The notes beneath the pieces were generated by a model. It ran no database searches and was not told the DNA's origin. It saw nothing but the letters and a program-made list of their open reading frames with translations. A stretch of DNA of 64,000 nucleotides. Origin: Hamadaea sp013361475 (lineage in GTDB: Bacteria > Actinomycetota > Actinomycetes > Mycobacteriales > Micromonosporaceae). Where the stretch lies: the NCBI RefSeq assembly GCF_040654195.1, contig NZ_JBFAHM010000017.1:62001-126000 (forward strand). Reading direction: 5' to 3'. Below are positions 23,947 through 30,827 of this stretch, piece by piece; position 1 is the first letter of the stretch; each line of letters starts with the position of its first letter. Made by a program: the position numbers and the translations under genes.

Positions 23947-24321
23947 GTGAGAATCGTCAGCGCGACCGAAGACCGCGTCATCACCACCGCGGCCGCCGTC
24001 ACCACCGCCCTCGCGGCACCGAGCCAGGGAAGCACCGAACTCTGCAACTGGCGCGTACGCATGGAGCCCGGCACGACCGGGCCGCTGCACTCCATCGACC
24101 GCGAACAGCTGTGGACGGTCCTGGCCGGATCGCTCAGCATCACCTCCGACGGCGCCACCAGCCGAGCAGGCGAAGGGGAGACCGTGATCCTGCCCGCCGG
24201 CGTCGACCGGCAGGTCACCTCCGGCGACGAAGTCACCGACGTCCTCGTGTGCATGGGCGTGGGCGGGATGGCGACAGTGCCCGGCAACCCCGCACCCGTA
24301 CCGCTGCCCTGGGCACGCTGA
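23947..24321 (+). CDS. Cupin-domain protein
   Basis: A 124-residue single cupin barrel. Motif 1 appears as GTTGPLHSIDREQLWTVLAGSLSI and motif 2 as GEGETVILPAGVDRQVT. Of the usual metal ligands, one His (PLHS), one Glu (REQLW) and Gln in motif 2 are visible, so metal binding may be weak or altered. The start is GTG 23947, preceded by GGGGAGA. It is the only gene right of the MarR operator and is presumably its target; small cupins next to MarR genes are often ligand-binding or dioxygenase-like. The gene ends where a 23-base tandem repeat begins, with no gap. Confidence 0.85.
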   Translation: MRIVSATEDRVITTAAAVTTALAAPSQGSTELCNWRVRMEPGTTGPLHSIDREQLWTVLAGSLSITSDGATSRAGEGETVILPAGVDRQVTSGDEVTDVLVCMGVGGMATVPGNPAPVPLPWAR

Positions 24322-24435
24322 CGCCCGCGTGCGCTTGCGTGTCGCGCCCGCGTGCGCTTGCGTGTCGCGCCCGCGTGCGCTTGCGTGTCGCGCCCGCGTG
24401 CGCTTGCGTGTCGCGCCCGCGTGCGCTTGCGCGGT
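24321..24435. repeat. 23-base tandem repeat, five copies
   Basis: Units of exactly 23 bases start at 24321, 24344, 24367, 24390 and 24413. Units 2-4 are identical, unit 1 differs in its first base, and unit 5 diverges in its last four; a further degenerate piece runs to about 24450. Each contains CCCGCGTGCGCTTGCGTGT. The array directly follows the cupin stop and precedes the conserved hairpin. There are no spacers, so it is not a CRISPR. Confidence 0.9.
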
Positions 24436-24450
24436 GTCCGCGTGCGCTAG

Positions 24451-24513
24451 CGCGTTATCCGGGATAGTGCGGCCTCGAACACCGTGCGAGACCGCGTTAT
24501 CCCGGATAACGCG
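24451..24513. terminator. Long hairpin between convergent genes, second copy of the family
   Basis: Arms 24451-24477 and 24487-24513 (27 bases) pair around a 9-base loop, with two G-U wobbles and one C-A mismatch. The outer stem is the same as at 1977-2039, including the left-arm GGGATAG. The inner stem differs but stays complementary. It lies between the cupin (ending 24321) and the convergent gene ending at 24532, fitting a bidirectional terminator. Confidence 0.75.
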
Positions 24514-24531
24514 CGGAGGCGTGCGCCCGCG

Positions 24532-25428
24532 TCAGGGCCAGAGAACCAGAGCGGGATCGCACGCGATCGTGATGAGCTGCTCGAGCGTGACGGGCGGGGT
24601 CGGCCGGCTGACCGGCCACCGCCCTTCGGCGTCGGGGGTGTTGTGCGTACGCGCCACCACCGCTGTCTGTCCGGTGTAGACGTAGAGGACGTACCCGATC
24701 ATGCCGCCACTGCCGGTGGTTTGATAGACCTCGATCACCTCGCCGTGCGGCCCCGTACGCAGACTGCACAGCGTACCGGTCGAGCACCGGTCGGCCTCCG
24801 GCCGCAGGTCGACGTGGCCTGCCTCGATCACGATGGAGCCGCGGCCGAGCCGATCGGTCGTTGCCGCTCCCGCCAGCACCCCGGCGACTCCATTGAACGT
24901 TGTCGAGGCACCTGCGGTCAACGGCGGCGGACCCGTCCAGTACGCGTCCCGCAACGGCGCGAACGTGGTGTCCGGCAAAGCCGCCACGACGCTCCGGCGT
25001 ACGGCGCACGTGAAGAGGTCGAGCTGGTCGGCGTGCAGCGGCTCCGGATTGTTCGGATCCGCAGCCGGAATGCTCTCGGTGGGCAGATCGGTCGGATACT
25101 GCCCGTCGTCGGCAGGCACACTCGGCCCCACATACGGTACGTCGTCGCCGCGCGGGAAGTCCGAACCTGCCGGCAGTGGCGTCGGGGCGTTCGTCGGCAC
25201 TGTCGTGTCGCACAAGCTCGCCGCCGGTCCACTGCCGGACGGGTCGAAGTAGAAGGCCGCGCCGAACAGCACGACACCTGCGCCCATCGCGGCGGTGGCC
25301 ATCCGCAACATCTCCGCGCGCCGCTTGCGACGCCCGGCCGCGATCGCCTGCCGGGCGGTGATGCCCAGCGGCGGCTCCTCTCGCCCGATCTGCTCGCGCA
25401 ACGCGTCGGTGAACCAGTCCTCGGTCAT
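24532..25428 (-). CDS. Single-pass membrane protein downstream of a SigE-type sigma factor (candidate anti-sigma)
   Basis: A 298-residue type II-like protein: a cytoplasmic N-terminus of about 40 residues (MTEDWFTDALREQIGREEPPLGI, then ARQAIAAGRRKRRAEMLR), one membrane helix about 43-61, and an extracytoplasmic domain of about 235 residues with a Pro/Asp-rich linker and four or more cysteines. The gene starts one base after the sigma factor stop, so the two are co-translated. That order and topology match SigE-family sigma/membrane-partner pairs of Micromonosporaceae and suggest an anti-sigma role. No zinc-binding HxxxCxxC motif is visible, so the role is inferred. The outer domain has no recognised family. 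Confidence 0.65.
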   Translation of the reverse strand: MTEDWFTDALREQIGREEPPLGITARQAIAAGRRKRRAEMLRMATAAMGAGVVLFGAAFYFDPSGSGPAASLCDTTVPTNAPTPLPAGSDFPRGDDVPYVGPSVPADDGQYPTDLPTESIPAADPNNPEPLHADQLDLFTCAVRRSVVAALPDTTFAPLRDAYWTGPPPLTAGASTTFNGVAGVLAGAATTDRLGRGSIVIEAGHVDLRPEADRCSTGTLCSLRTGPHGEVIEVYQTTGSGGMIGYVLYVYTGQTAVVARTHNTPDAEGRWPVSRPTPPVTLEQLITIACDPALVLWP

Positions 25429-25429
25429 C

Positions 25430-25918
25430 TCACGCCTCCTTGACCAGCCACGACCGCAACATCGCCAGGCCGCGCGACGATTGGCTCTTCACCGAGCCCT
25501 CGCTCATCCCGACCAGCTCGGCGACCTCGGCGATCGGCAGATCCTCCAGGTGCCGCAACACGATCACCGCGCGCTGCCGGGGCGGCAACTGCGCGAGCAG
25601 CGCCAGCACGTCCGTCTCCGGCCCGGCCGACGGCTCAGCCCCGGGGTGGTCAGGCACGTCGGCCACGATCCGCTCGCGCTTGCTCACTCTTCTATTGCTC
25701 AGATACGCGTTGAGCAGCGTCCGTCGCGTGTAAGCATCGAGAGTGGTCGCCTGAATCCGTCGCCAATGCCGGTACAGCTGCACAAACGTGTGCTGGACCA
25801 AGTCCTCGGCGAGGTGCCAGTCCCCGCACAGCGCGTACGCGACACGGCGCAGCTGCGCCGCGCGAGCGGAGAAGTACTCCGCGAACTCGGCGTCCTTGTC
25901 CTGCCCGGCATCCGTCAC
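25430..25918 (-). CDS. SigE-family (SigE-like, ECF) RNA polymerase sigma factor
   Basis: A 162-residue ECF sigma factor. Region 2 starts FAEYFSARAAQLRRVAYALCGDWHLAEDLVQHTFVQLYRHWRR, the typical entry of the SigE family common in Streptomyces and Micromonosporaceae. Region 4 is LAQLPPRQRAVIVLRHLEDLPIAEVAELVGMSEGSVKSQSSRGLAMLR. The short inter-domain linker is normal for this group. It starts at GTG 25918. The membrane protein encoded next is the likely partner. Its target promoter cannot be inferred; the upstream 120 bases are shared with the divergent DUF222/HNH gene. Confidence 0.92.
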   Translation of the reverse strand: MTDAGQDKDAEFAEYFSARAAQLRRVAYALCGDWHLAEDLVQHTFVQLYRHWRRIQATTLDAYTRRTLLNAYLSNRRVSKRERIVADVPDHPGAEPSAGPETDVLALLAQLPPRQRAVIVLRHLEDLPIAEVAELVGMSEGSVKSQSSRGLAMLRSWLVKEA

Positions 25919-26041
25919 ACATCAAGTACGCACAACTCCCGCCAAAGGTTGAATCGGCGGCCTCGTCCTGGCGTGATCGTGGCACTTTCTCGTGACCTTG
26001 ACCCCCTGGAAGGTGTCGTACCTTCGTTCTAATGTTGGTCT

Positions 26042-27655
26042 GTGAACGGGGTGTTGGCGCAGGTGGAGGCGGATGTCGCCGAGCTGCCTGCCGGTCCCCT
26101 GTGGACGCTGTCGGACGGCGAGATCACCGACGAGGTCCGGCGCACGTTCGCGTTGATCCAGCGCCTGTCGGGTCGGTTGGCGGCGTTGATCGCTACCGTC
26201 GAAGGTCGTGAGGTTCCGTATAACGCGGGTGCGACGGGGACGGTGAACTGGCTGACGTTTCTGTTGGCGATGCGGGATAAGGACGCTCGTGCGTGGGTGT
26301 CTCTGGCGGCGATGCTGCCCGCTGTTCCCGTGGTGGAGTCGGCGTTGTCTTCGGGGCAGGTCAACGTGGAGCAGGCGCGGGTGATCGCCAAGACCGTCCA
26401 CGATCTGCCGTCAGCTGTGGGTGAGGTCGGCAAGGCGAAGGCCGCCGACGCGCTGACTCGGCTGGCTGTCGACGATCGCCTGCGCCCGGAGGTGTTGGAG
26501 AAGCACCGGTCGCAGATCCTGGAGATGGTCGCACCGGAGATCGCCGAGGAACGCCTGCGCCGCGATCTCGAACGGGCCGAACGATCGGCGCATGATCGGC
26601 GTGACTTCACCCTCATCCCGTACGGCGACGGCGAATACCGCGTGCGCGGCGTGCTCGACGCGGAGATGGCCGCGATCGTCCGCACAGCTCTGGATCCGCT
26701 GTCCGCACCCCGCAGGCCTGCCCCGACCGCAGCGGCCACATCCGTGTCCGGCGAGTGCGCCGGTCCAGGTTGCGCGTGCGCCGGTGCTGGCGCGCCGAGC
26801 GGGAACCTCGGCACGAACGGGAACGGCGGCGCGAACGGGAACGGCGGCGCGAACGGGAACCGCGGCGCGAACGGGAACCGCGGCGCGAACGGGAACCGCG
26901 GGGCAGGAGGGGAAGGCAGCGCGAGCCGCGACGGCGGCGCAGGCTGGGAAGGTAGCGCCGGGTGTGACGACCGCGCGAGCGGAGACGGCCACGCGGGCTG
27001 GGAAGGTAGCGCGGGCTGGGAAGGTAGCGCGGGCAGAAACGGTGCTGCGGGCTCAGCTGGCCGGGCGCTGCCCGGCGAGGCAGATTTACGTTCGGCTGGT
27101 GCCCGGCGGGCTGATGCGTTGATCGAGCTGTGCCAGCGCATCCTCAACGCCGCAGAGCTACCCGACAACGGTGGCGAGAAGCCGCACCTCACGGTCACCC
27201 TGCCGTGGGACGCCCTTCAAGCCAAAGTCGGCGCCGGCCTCCTGGACACCGGCGACCTATTGACGCCGGAGACGGTGCGGCGGCTGGCCTGCGACGCCAT
27301 GATCATCCCCGCTGTGCTCGGTGGCGACGGCCAAGTCCTCGACGTCGGCCGCGCCCGCAGACTGATCGACGGGCCACTCCGGCGGGCACTCGTGTTGCGA
27401 GACAAGGGATGCGCGTTCCCAGGATGTGATCGGCCACCCCAGTGGTGTCACGGTCATCACCTCAAGGCCTGGGCAGACGGCGGCGACACCTGCCTGGCCA
27501 ACTCCGTCCTGCTCTGCGGATTTCACCATCGCGAAATCCACCACGGGCACTGGGAAGTCCGCATCCGACCCGACGGCTTCCCCGAATTCCTCCCACCCAC
27601 CTTCATCGACCCACAACGAAGGCCCGTCCGGAACACCCTCCACCGAAGATGCTGA
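26042..27655 (+). CDS. DUF222/HNH endonuclease (13E12 family) with a low-complexity insertion
   Basis: A 537-residue protein. DUF222 covers about residues 20-225 and 360-430, and the HNH motif is near the C-terminus: CAFPGCDRPPQWCHGHHLKAWADGGDTCLANSVLLCGFHH. This is the architecture of the 13E12/REP13E12 family, multicopy in many actinobacteria and of uncertain function. The middle (about 240-350) is a Gly/Asn/Ala-rich insertion made of five GANGN-type hexapeptides (26810-26899) followed by GWEGSAG repeats, which splits DUF222. Such an insertion is uncommon and probably length-variable. GTG 26042 has TAATGT six bases upstream (leaderless). Confidence 0.88.
   Translation: MNGVLAQVEADVAELPAGPLWTLSDGEITDEVRRTFALIQRLSGRLAALIATVEGREVPYNAGATGTVNWLTFLLAMRDKDARAWVSLAAMLPAVPVVESALSSGQVNVEQARVIAKTVHDLPSAVGEVGKAKAADALTRLAVDDRLRPEVLEKHRSQILEMVAPEIAEERLRRDLERAERSAHDRRDFTLIPYGDGEYRVRGVLDAEMAAIVRTALDPLSAPRRPAPTAAATSVSGECAGPGCACAGAGAPSGNLGTNGNGGANGNGGANGNRGANGNRGANGNRGAGGEGSASRDGGAGWEGSAGCDDRASGDGHAGWEGSAGWEGSAGRNGAAGSAGRALPGEADLRSAGARRADALIELCQRILNAAELPDNGGEKPHLTVTLPWDALQAKVGAGLLDTGDLLTPETVRRLACDAMIIPAVLGGDGQVLDVGRARRLIDGPLRRALVLRDKGCAFPGCDRPPQWCHGHHLKAWADGGDTCLANSVLLCGFHHREIHHGHWEVRIRPDGFPEFLPPTFIDPQRRPVRNTLHRRC
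26810..26899 (+). repeat. 18-base in-frame tandem repeat within the DUF222/HNH gene
   Basis: Five contiguous 18-base units, each encoding G-A/T-N-G-N-G/R. They keep frame and are followed by further degenerate repeats encoding GWEGSAG (to about 27040). Copy-number change by slippage would lengthen or shorten a flexible linker without disrupting the protein. Confidence 0.85.
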
Positions 27656-27706
27656 CCTCAGGGAGGTCGCATGATCACGAGCCAGGGCAGAACCCTGGAC
27701 GGGGGA

Positions 27707-28190
27707 TCAGGCGGGTTCCCGAGCGTCGAGGGTGCTGACACCGCAATCCGTCACAAGGCTGGCTTCAGGCTGGCTGCCATTGCTTGATGAGCGCGGTGCC
27801 GGCGCGTGCTCGGCGGCCCAGGCGGCGTCGAGATTGCAGCGCGACGCGCGTAGGCGAAGCGGCCCCACCGGCACGGCGATCCGGTCGGCGTCCGGCTCAT
27901 AGTCGGTGCAGCCCATCACCACGAGGCGGCCGGAGGCGCAGCGAAGACTGGCCCCGGCAACGTGATCGAACTCGTCGCTGTCGGAGACGGGCTCATGGTC
28001 GTGCACCTCCACCACCCCGTCGACGAAGACGTTGACAGCGGCGCCCACTGCGATGGCGTCGGTCTCGACCGCGAGGTTCGTGGTCGACGCGGCCTCGGGG
28101 CCGCCACGCGTCGGCGAGGCTGGTGGTGGAACCTTCGTCGAAAACGTGGATCTGGTGGTAGTCCGCGAAGAGGCCCGCGCTGTACGGCAC
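27707..28190 (-). pseudogene. Frameshifted gene of an uncharacterised actinobacterial family
   Basis: From GTG 28190 the product reads MPYSAGLFADYHQIHVFDEG...SLADAW; the sensible continuation, PEAASTTNLAVETDAIAVG through VHDHEPVSDSDEFDHVAGASL and GRLVVMGCTDYEPDADRIAV, is in another frame. Removing one base from the run of four G (plus strand 28097-28100) joins them into a protein of about 160 residues. The joined protein resembles a widespread uncharacterised family with this exact layout (N-terminal xYHQ, then VEVHD, DFDHV and GCTDY blocks). It is either a recent pseudogene or a sequencing error in a homopolymer; the rest of the frame is intact to the stop at 27707. Confidence 0.7.
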
Positions 28191-28200
28191 CCGGCCAACC

Positions 28201-28560
28201 CTAGGTGGCGGGTGGGGTGATCGCGACCGGGTGCCGGGGTTCGTAGAGGCCGAGTTCGCCGCCGCCGGGCAGGCGCAACGCCGTACGCAGTCCCCAGCGC
28301 TGTTCGGTGATCGGCATGGTGAATTCGACGCCTTTGGCGGTCAGTTCCTCGACGGTGGCGGTCACGTCGTCGCACATGAGGAACAGTTCGTGTGCCGGGT
28401 CGCCGTCGGTCGGGTGTACCGCGACCTCGGCCGGTGGCAGCCGGAAGATGAGCCAGCCGTTGCCCGCGTCGACGTGGGGGTAGCCCAGCATGTCGCGGAG
28501 GAATGCCCGGTCGGCGTCGGCGTCGCGGCTGTAGATGATCACGTGCGCGCCTTGGATCAT
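28201..28560 (-). CDS. VOC (glyoxalase-fold) protein
   Basis: A 119-residue single-repeat vicinal-oxygen-chelate protein: MIQGAHVIIYSRDADADRAFLRDMLGYPHVDAGNGWLIFRLP, then HELFLMCDDVTATVEELTAKGVEF and GLRTALRLPGGGELGLYEPRHP. Candidate metal ligands are His 6, Glu near 58 and Glu in GELGLYEP. Such proteins are often dioxygenases, isomerases or antibiotic-binding proteins; none can be specified. TATCGT six bases before the ATG suggests leaderless transcription. It lies 10 bases upstream of the frameshifted gene on the same strand and may share its mRNA. Confidence 0.83.
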   Translation of the reverse strand: MIQGAHVIIYSRDADADRAFLRDMLGYPHVDAGNGWLIFRLPPAEVAVHPTDGDPAHELFLMCDDVTATVEELTAKGVEFTMPITEQRWGLRTALRLPGGGELGLYEPRHPVAITPPAT

Positions 28561-28587
28561 TCCTCGACGATAGGACGGCGGCGCGGC

Positions 28588-29037
28588 TCAGGGGCGCAGA
28601 CGCGCGATCGTCTCCGGGGTGAGGTGGCGGCCGAGCGTTTCCAGCGCTGCGAGTACTTCGGCCAGTTCGGCGGGGGAGTGGTCGCCCAGGGCGGCTGCGA
28701 CCGCGTCGTCGACGCCGGCCGTGGCGACCTTCCGGCGGCGTGGCGTCAGCTCGGGATTGCGGCTCAGCAGCTGCCGTCGGCGGTCGGCCGGATCCGGTTC
28801 GGCGACGACGGATCCGACTTCACGCAGCCGGGCCACCGCGCCGGAGACCGCGCTTTGCGGCAGGCCGGTACGCCGAGCGACCTCCACGACGCTGGTGCCG
28901 GGATGGGCGAACACGTCGCTCATGACGATCACGACGGCGCGCTCGCCACCGGCTGGGCCGCTGTCGGGGGCGGGCAGGGCCTGTTCGCCGATCTTCATCA
29001 GCGTACGCCCGAGCAGGATCAGTTCGACGGGGCTCAC
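28588..29037 (-). CDS. MarR-family regulator
   Basis: A 149-residue regulator with a compact winged helix: HPGTSVVEVARRTGLPQSAVSGAVARLREVGSV, wing EPDPADRRRQLL. The N-terminal helix is SPVELILLGRTLMKIGEQAL. The effector/dimer helices at both ends are Ala-rich. It is divergent from an alpha/beta hydrolase gene, with a palindrome between the start codons that should be its operator; repression of both is likely. GTG 29037 is the start. The ligand is unknown; for similar pairs it is often an ester or lactone handled by the hydrolase. Confidence 0.82.
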   Translation of the reverse strand: MSPVELILLGRTLMKIGEQALPAPDSGPAGGERAVVIVMSDVFAHPGTSVVEVARRTGLPQSAVSGAVARLREVGSVVAEPDPADRRRQLLSRNPELTPRRRKVATAGVDDAVAAALGDHSPAELAEVLAALETLGRHLTPETIARLRP

Positions 29038-29050
29038 GTGACCCAGGGTA

Positions 29051-29078
29051 CATCACTCTTGATGCATCAAAAATGATG
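29051..29078. promoter_or_regulatory. Palindromic operator between MarR and hydrolase genes
   Basis: The perfect 12-base palindrome TTGATGCATCAA (29059-29070) is flanked by CATCA (29051-29055) and TGATG (29074-29078), extending the symmetry over 28 bases. It lies between divergent starts at 29037 and 29083. The AT-rich composition stands out from the surroundings. Confidence 0.75.
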
Positions 29079-29082
29079 GACT

Positions 29083-29946
29083 ATGGTCTCGATCATGAGA
29101 GACGGCAGCAAGAACGGTTATGTGACGACGGACGGCGCCCGCATCTACTACCAGGTCGTCGGCTCGGGACCGACGCTGTTCGTCGCGCAGAGCGGCGAAG
29201 GCGACGCCGACCGGACGGTCGATCTGGCCGATGCCCTGGCCGACCGGTTCACGGTGGTGACTTACGACCGGCGCGGGCTTTCGCGAAGCATCCCGGACGA
29301 GCCGGATGCTCCGGTCTCGCTACGCCGGCATGCCGACGACGCGGCAGCCGTGCTGCGCGAAGTCGCCGGGGGACCGGTGCTGATGCTCGGGCTCAGCCTC
29401 GGGGCCGCCGTTGGGCTGCACCTGCTGTCGGCGTACCCGGGGATCGTAGGAAAGCTGATCGCCCACGAGCCGATCGCGCTGCGCTTCCTGGACCCGGTGG
29501 AGCAGCGGGTGGCGCGCGAGAAGCTGGCGGGAGTGACGGCCGCGCACCGGGAGAGCGGCTGGCGGGCCGCCGCCGCGCAGGTCGCCGCAGTGCTCGGCAT
29601 CAACCCGCAGGAGCAGGACACCGAACCGGATGTGACGTCTTTCCCGTTCACCGCGCAGCGGGCCGCGAACTTCGAGTTCTTCTTGCGCAACGACCTCGAC
29701 GCGGCCTTGACCGACCCGCTGAGCCTGGCCGACGTGGCGAGGGGTGCGGCGGTGATCCCCGCAGTCGGGCAGACCAGCCCGCGCGACGGGTTCGACTACC
29801 TGTCGGCGCTGGCGCTCGCCGAACATCTGGACGTCGTCCCGGTACGCTTCCCCGGCGGTCACAACGGCAACCTGACCCATCCGCGCGCGTTCGGCGAGAA
29901 GGTCGCTGAGCTGCTGAGGGTGACCGCCGGGGACCGGCTCAGGTGA
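29083..29946 (+). CDS. Alpha/beta hydrolase
   Basis: A 287-residue alpha/beta hydrolase, resembling the one at 16285. Landmarks: IYYQVVGSGPTLFVAQSGEGDAD, VVTYDRRGLSRS, nucleophile elbow MLGLSLGAAVGLHLL (Ser in G-x-S-x-G), and the C-terminal His in RFPGGHNGNLTHP. Cytoplasmic, no signal peptide. ATG 29083 is used, but ATG 29095 is an equally plausible start four codons later. It is the probable target of the divergent MarR regulator. Its 3' end overlaps the convergent GDT1-type gene by eight bases, so there is no room for a conventional terminator between them. Confidence 0.83.
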   Translation: MVSIMRDGSKNGYVTTDGARIYYQVVGSGPTLFVAQSGEGDADRTVDLADALADRFTVVTYDRRGLSRSIPDEPDAPVSLRRHADDAAAVLREVAGGPVLMLGLSLGAAVGLHLLSAYPGIVGKLIAHEPIALRFLDPVEQRVAREKLAGVTAAHRESGWRAAAAQVAAVLGINPQEQDTEPDVTSFPFTAQRAANFEFFLRNDLDAALTDPLSLADVARGAAVIPAVGQTSPRDGFDYLSALALAEHLDVVPVRFPGGHNGNLTHPRAFGEKVAELLRVTAGDRLR

Positions 29947-30526
29947 GCCGGCCGATCGCGTCGATCAGCAGCCAGACGCCGAAGATCACGAACAGCACGG
30001 CCGCACCGTACTTGATCGCCTTCTCCGGCAGCGCCTTGCCGAGCCACCGCCCGACCAGAATGGCGAGCGCGTCGGCGGCGACCATGCCGATCGTCGAGCC
30101 GATCCAGGTGCCGAACCAGCCGTGCTGGGTGGCGAGGGTGATCGTGGCCAGCATCGTCTTGTCGCCGAGTTCGGCGAGGAAGAACGCCCCGCCGACGGCC
30201 CACAACGCCGATCGGCCGGTACGCCCGGCCTTCGCCTTCTCGTCGTCGGTCAGGCTGTCGCCGCGCAGCGTCCACGCGCCGAAGACGAGGAACGCGATGC
30301 CGGCCGCCAGGCCGATCCACCCGGTCGGCAACGCCGCCCCGAGTCCGTAGCCGACCGCGACCGAGATCAGGTGCACCACCGCCGTGGCGATGCTGATGCC
30401 GGCCAGCACGGTCGTCGCGCGATAACGGGTCGCGAACGTCATGGCCATGAGCTGCGACTTGTCGCCGAGTTCGGCCACGAAGATCACGCCGAAACTGATC
30501 GCGAGCGCGACCAGGAAACCTTCCAC
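29939..30526 (-). CDS. TMEM165/GDT1 (UPF0016) family manganese exporter
   Basis: A 195-residue membrane protein with six predicted helices and two copies of the family motif E-x-G-D-K-[ST]: VAELGDKSQL near residue 18 and LAELGDKTML near residue 125. The family exports Mn2+ (and in some organisms Ca2+) in exchange for protons. GTG 30526 has GGAGG eight bases upstream. A yybP-ykoY riboswitch and a hairpin that buries this ribosome binding site precede it, so expression should rise when cytosolic Mn2+ is high. This agrees with the usual gene content under this riboswitch class. Confidence 0.93.
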   Translation of the reverse strand: MEGFLVALAISFGVIFVAELGDKSQLMAMTFATRYRATTVLAGISIATAVVHLISVAVGYGLGAALPTGWIGLAAGIAFLVFGAWTLRGDSLTDDEKAKAGRTGRSALWAVGGAFFLAELGDKTMLATITLATQHGWFGTWIGSTIGMVAADALAILVGRWLGKALPEKAIKYGAAVLFVIFGVWLLIDAIGRLT

Positions 30527-30532
30527 TGTGCG

Positions 30533-30558
30533 TCCTCCCGGGATGTACGCCGGGAGGA
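30533..30558 (-). promoter_or_regulatory. Ribosome-binding-site-sequestering hairpin
   Basis: In the mRNA, TCCTCCCGG (30558-30550) pairs with CCGGGAGGA (30541-30533) over an 8-base loop; the second arm contains the GGAGG used by the gene starting at 30526. It is the likely translational expression platform of the upstream riboswitch: folded means off, opened means on. Confidence 0.75.
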
Positions 30559-30599
30559 GAACGCGTGCGACGACCTCGACCCGGCATTGCTGCCTGAGC

Positions 30600-30705
30600 C
30601 GAAGGTCTCGCCCACCCGAGCCGGCCACGACCGGTCACGGGCCGGAGGGCCGGGTCCTGCGGGGACCAGTGTGTCGACCACTCCGTGCGGGGCTACTCCC
30701 CTTCG
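30600..30705 (-). ncRNA. yybP-ykoY manganese riboswitch aptamer
   Basis: The minus strand reads CGAAGGGGAGTAGCCCC at the 5' side and GGGCGAGACCTTCG at the 3' side; P1 forms from CGAAGG with CCTTCG. Between them is GTCGACACACTGG, matching the conserved cross-strand loop of this class, and a GC-rich second hairpin (CCGGCCCTCCGG). These are the diagnostic GGGGAGTAG and GnGAGACC elements of RF00080. It sits 74 bases ahead of the GDT1-type gene. Mn2+ binding should stabilise the docked helices and release the downstream ribosome binding site. Confidence 0.92.
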
Positions 30706-30827
30706 CTGCGGCCGAGGTTACCGGGCGGCCCGGGGGAGCGGGCGACGACGTGATCAAGACCACGGGCAACGTTTCGGCGACCGGAGTCCGTCTCCCTCAC
30801 GACGGCGGAATTCGGGGAGGCGGCCAG

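Noticed and set aside
24321..24450. CRISPR-like array of short repeats
   Set aside because: The units are directly adjacent with no spacers and no cas genes are present; it is a plain tandem repeat.
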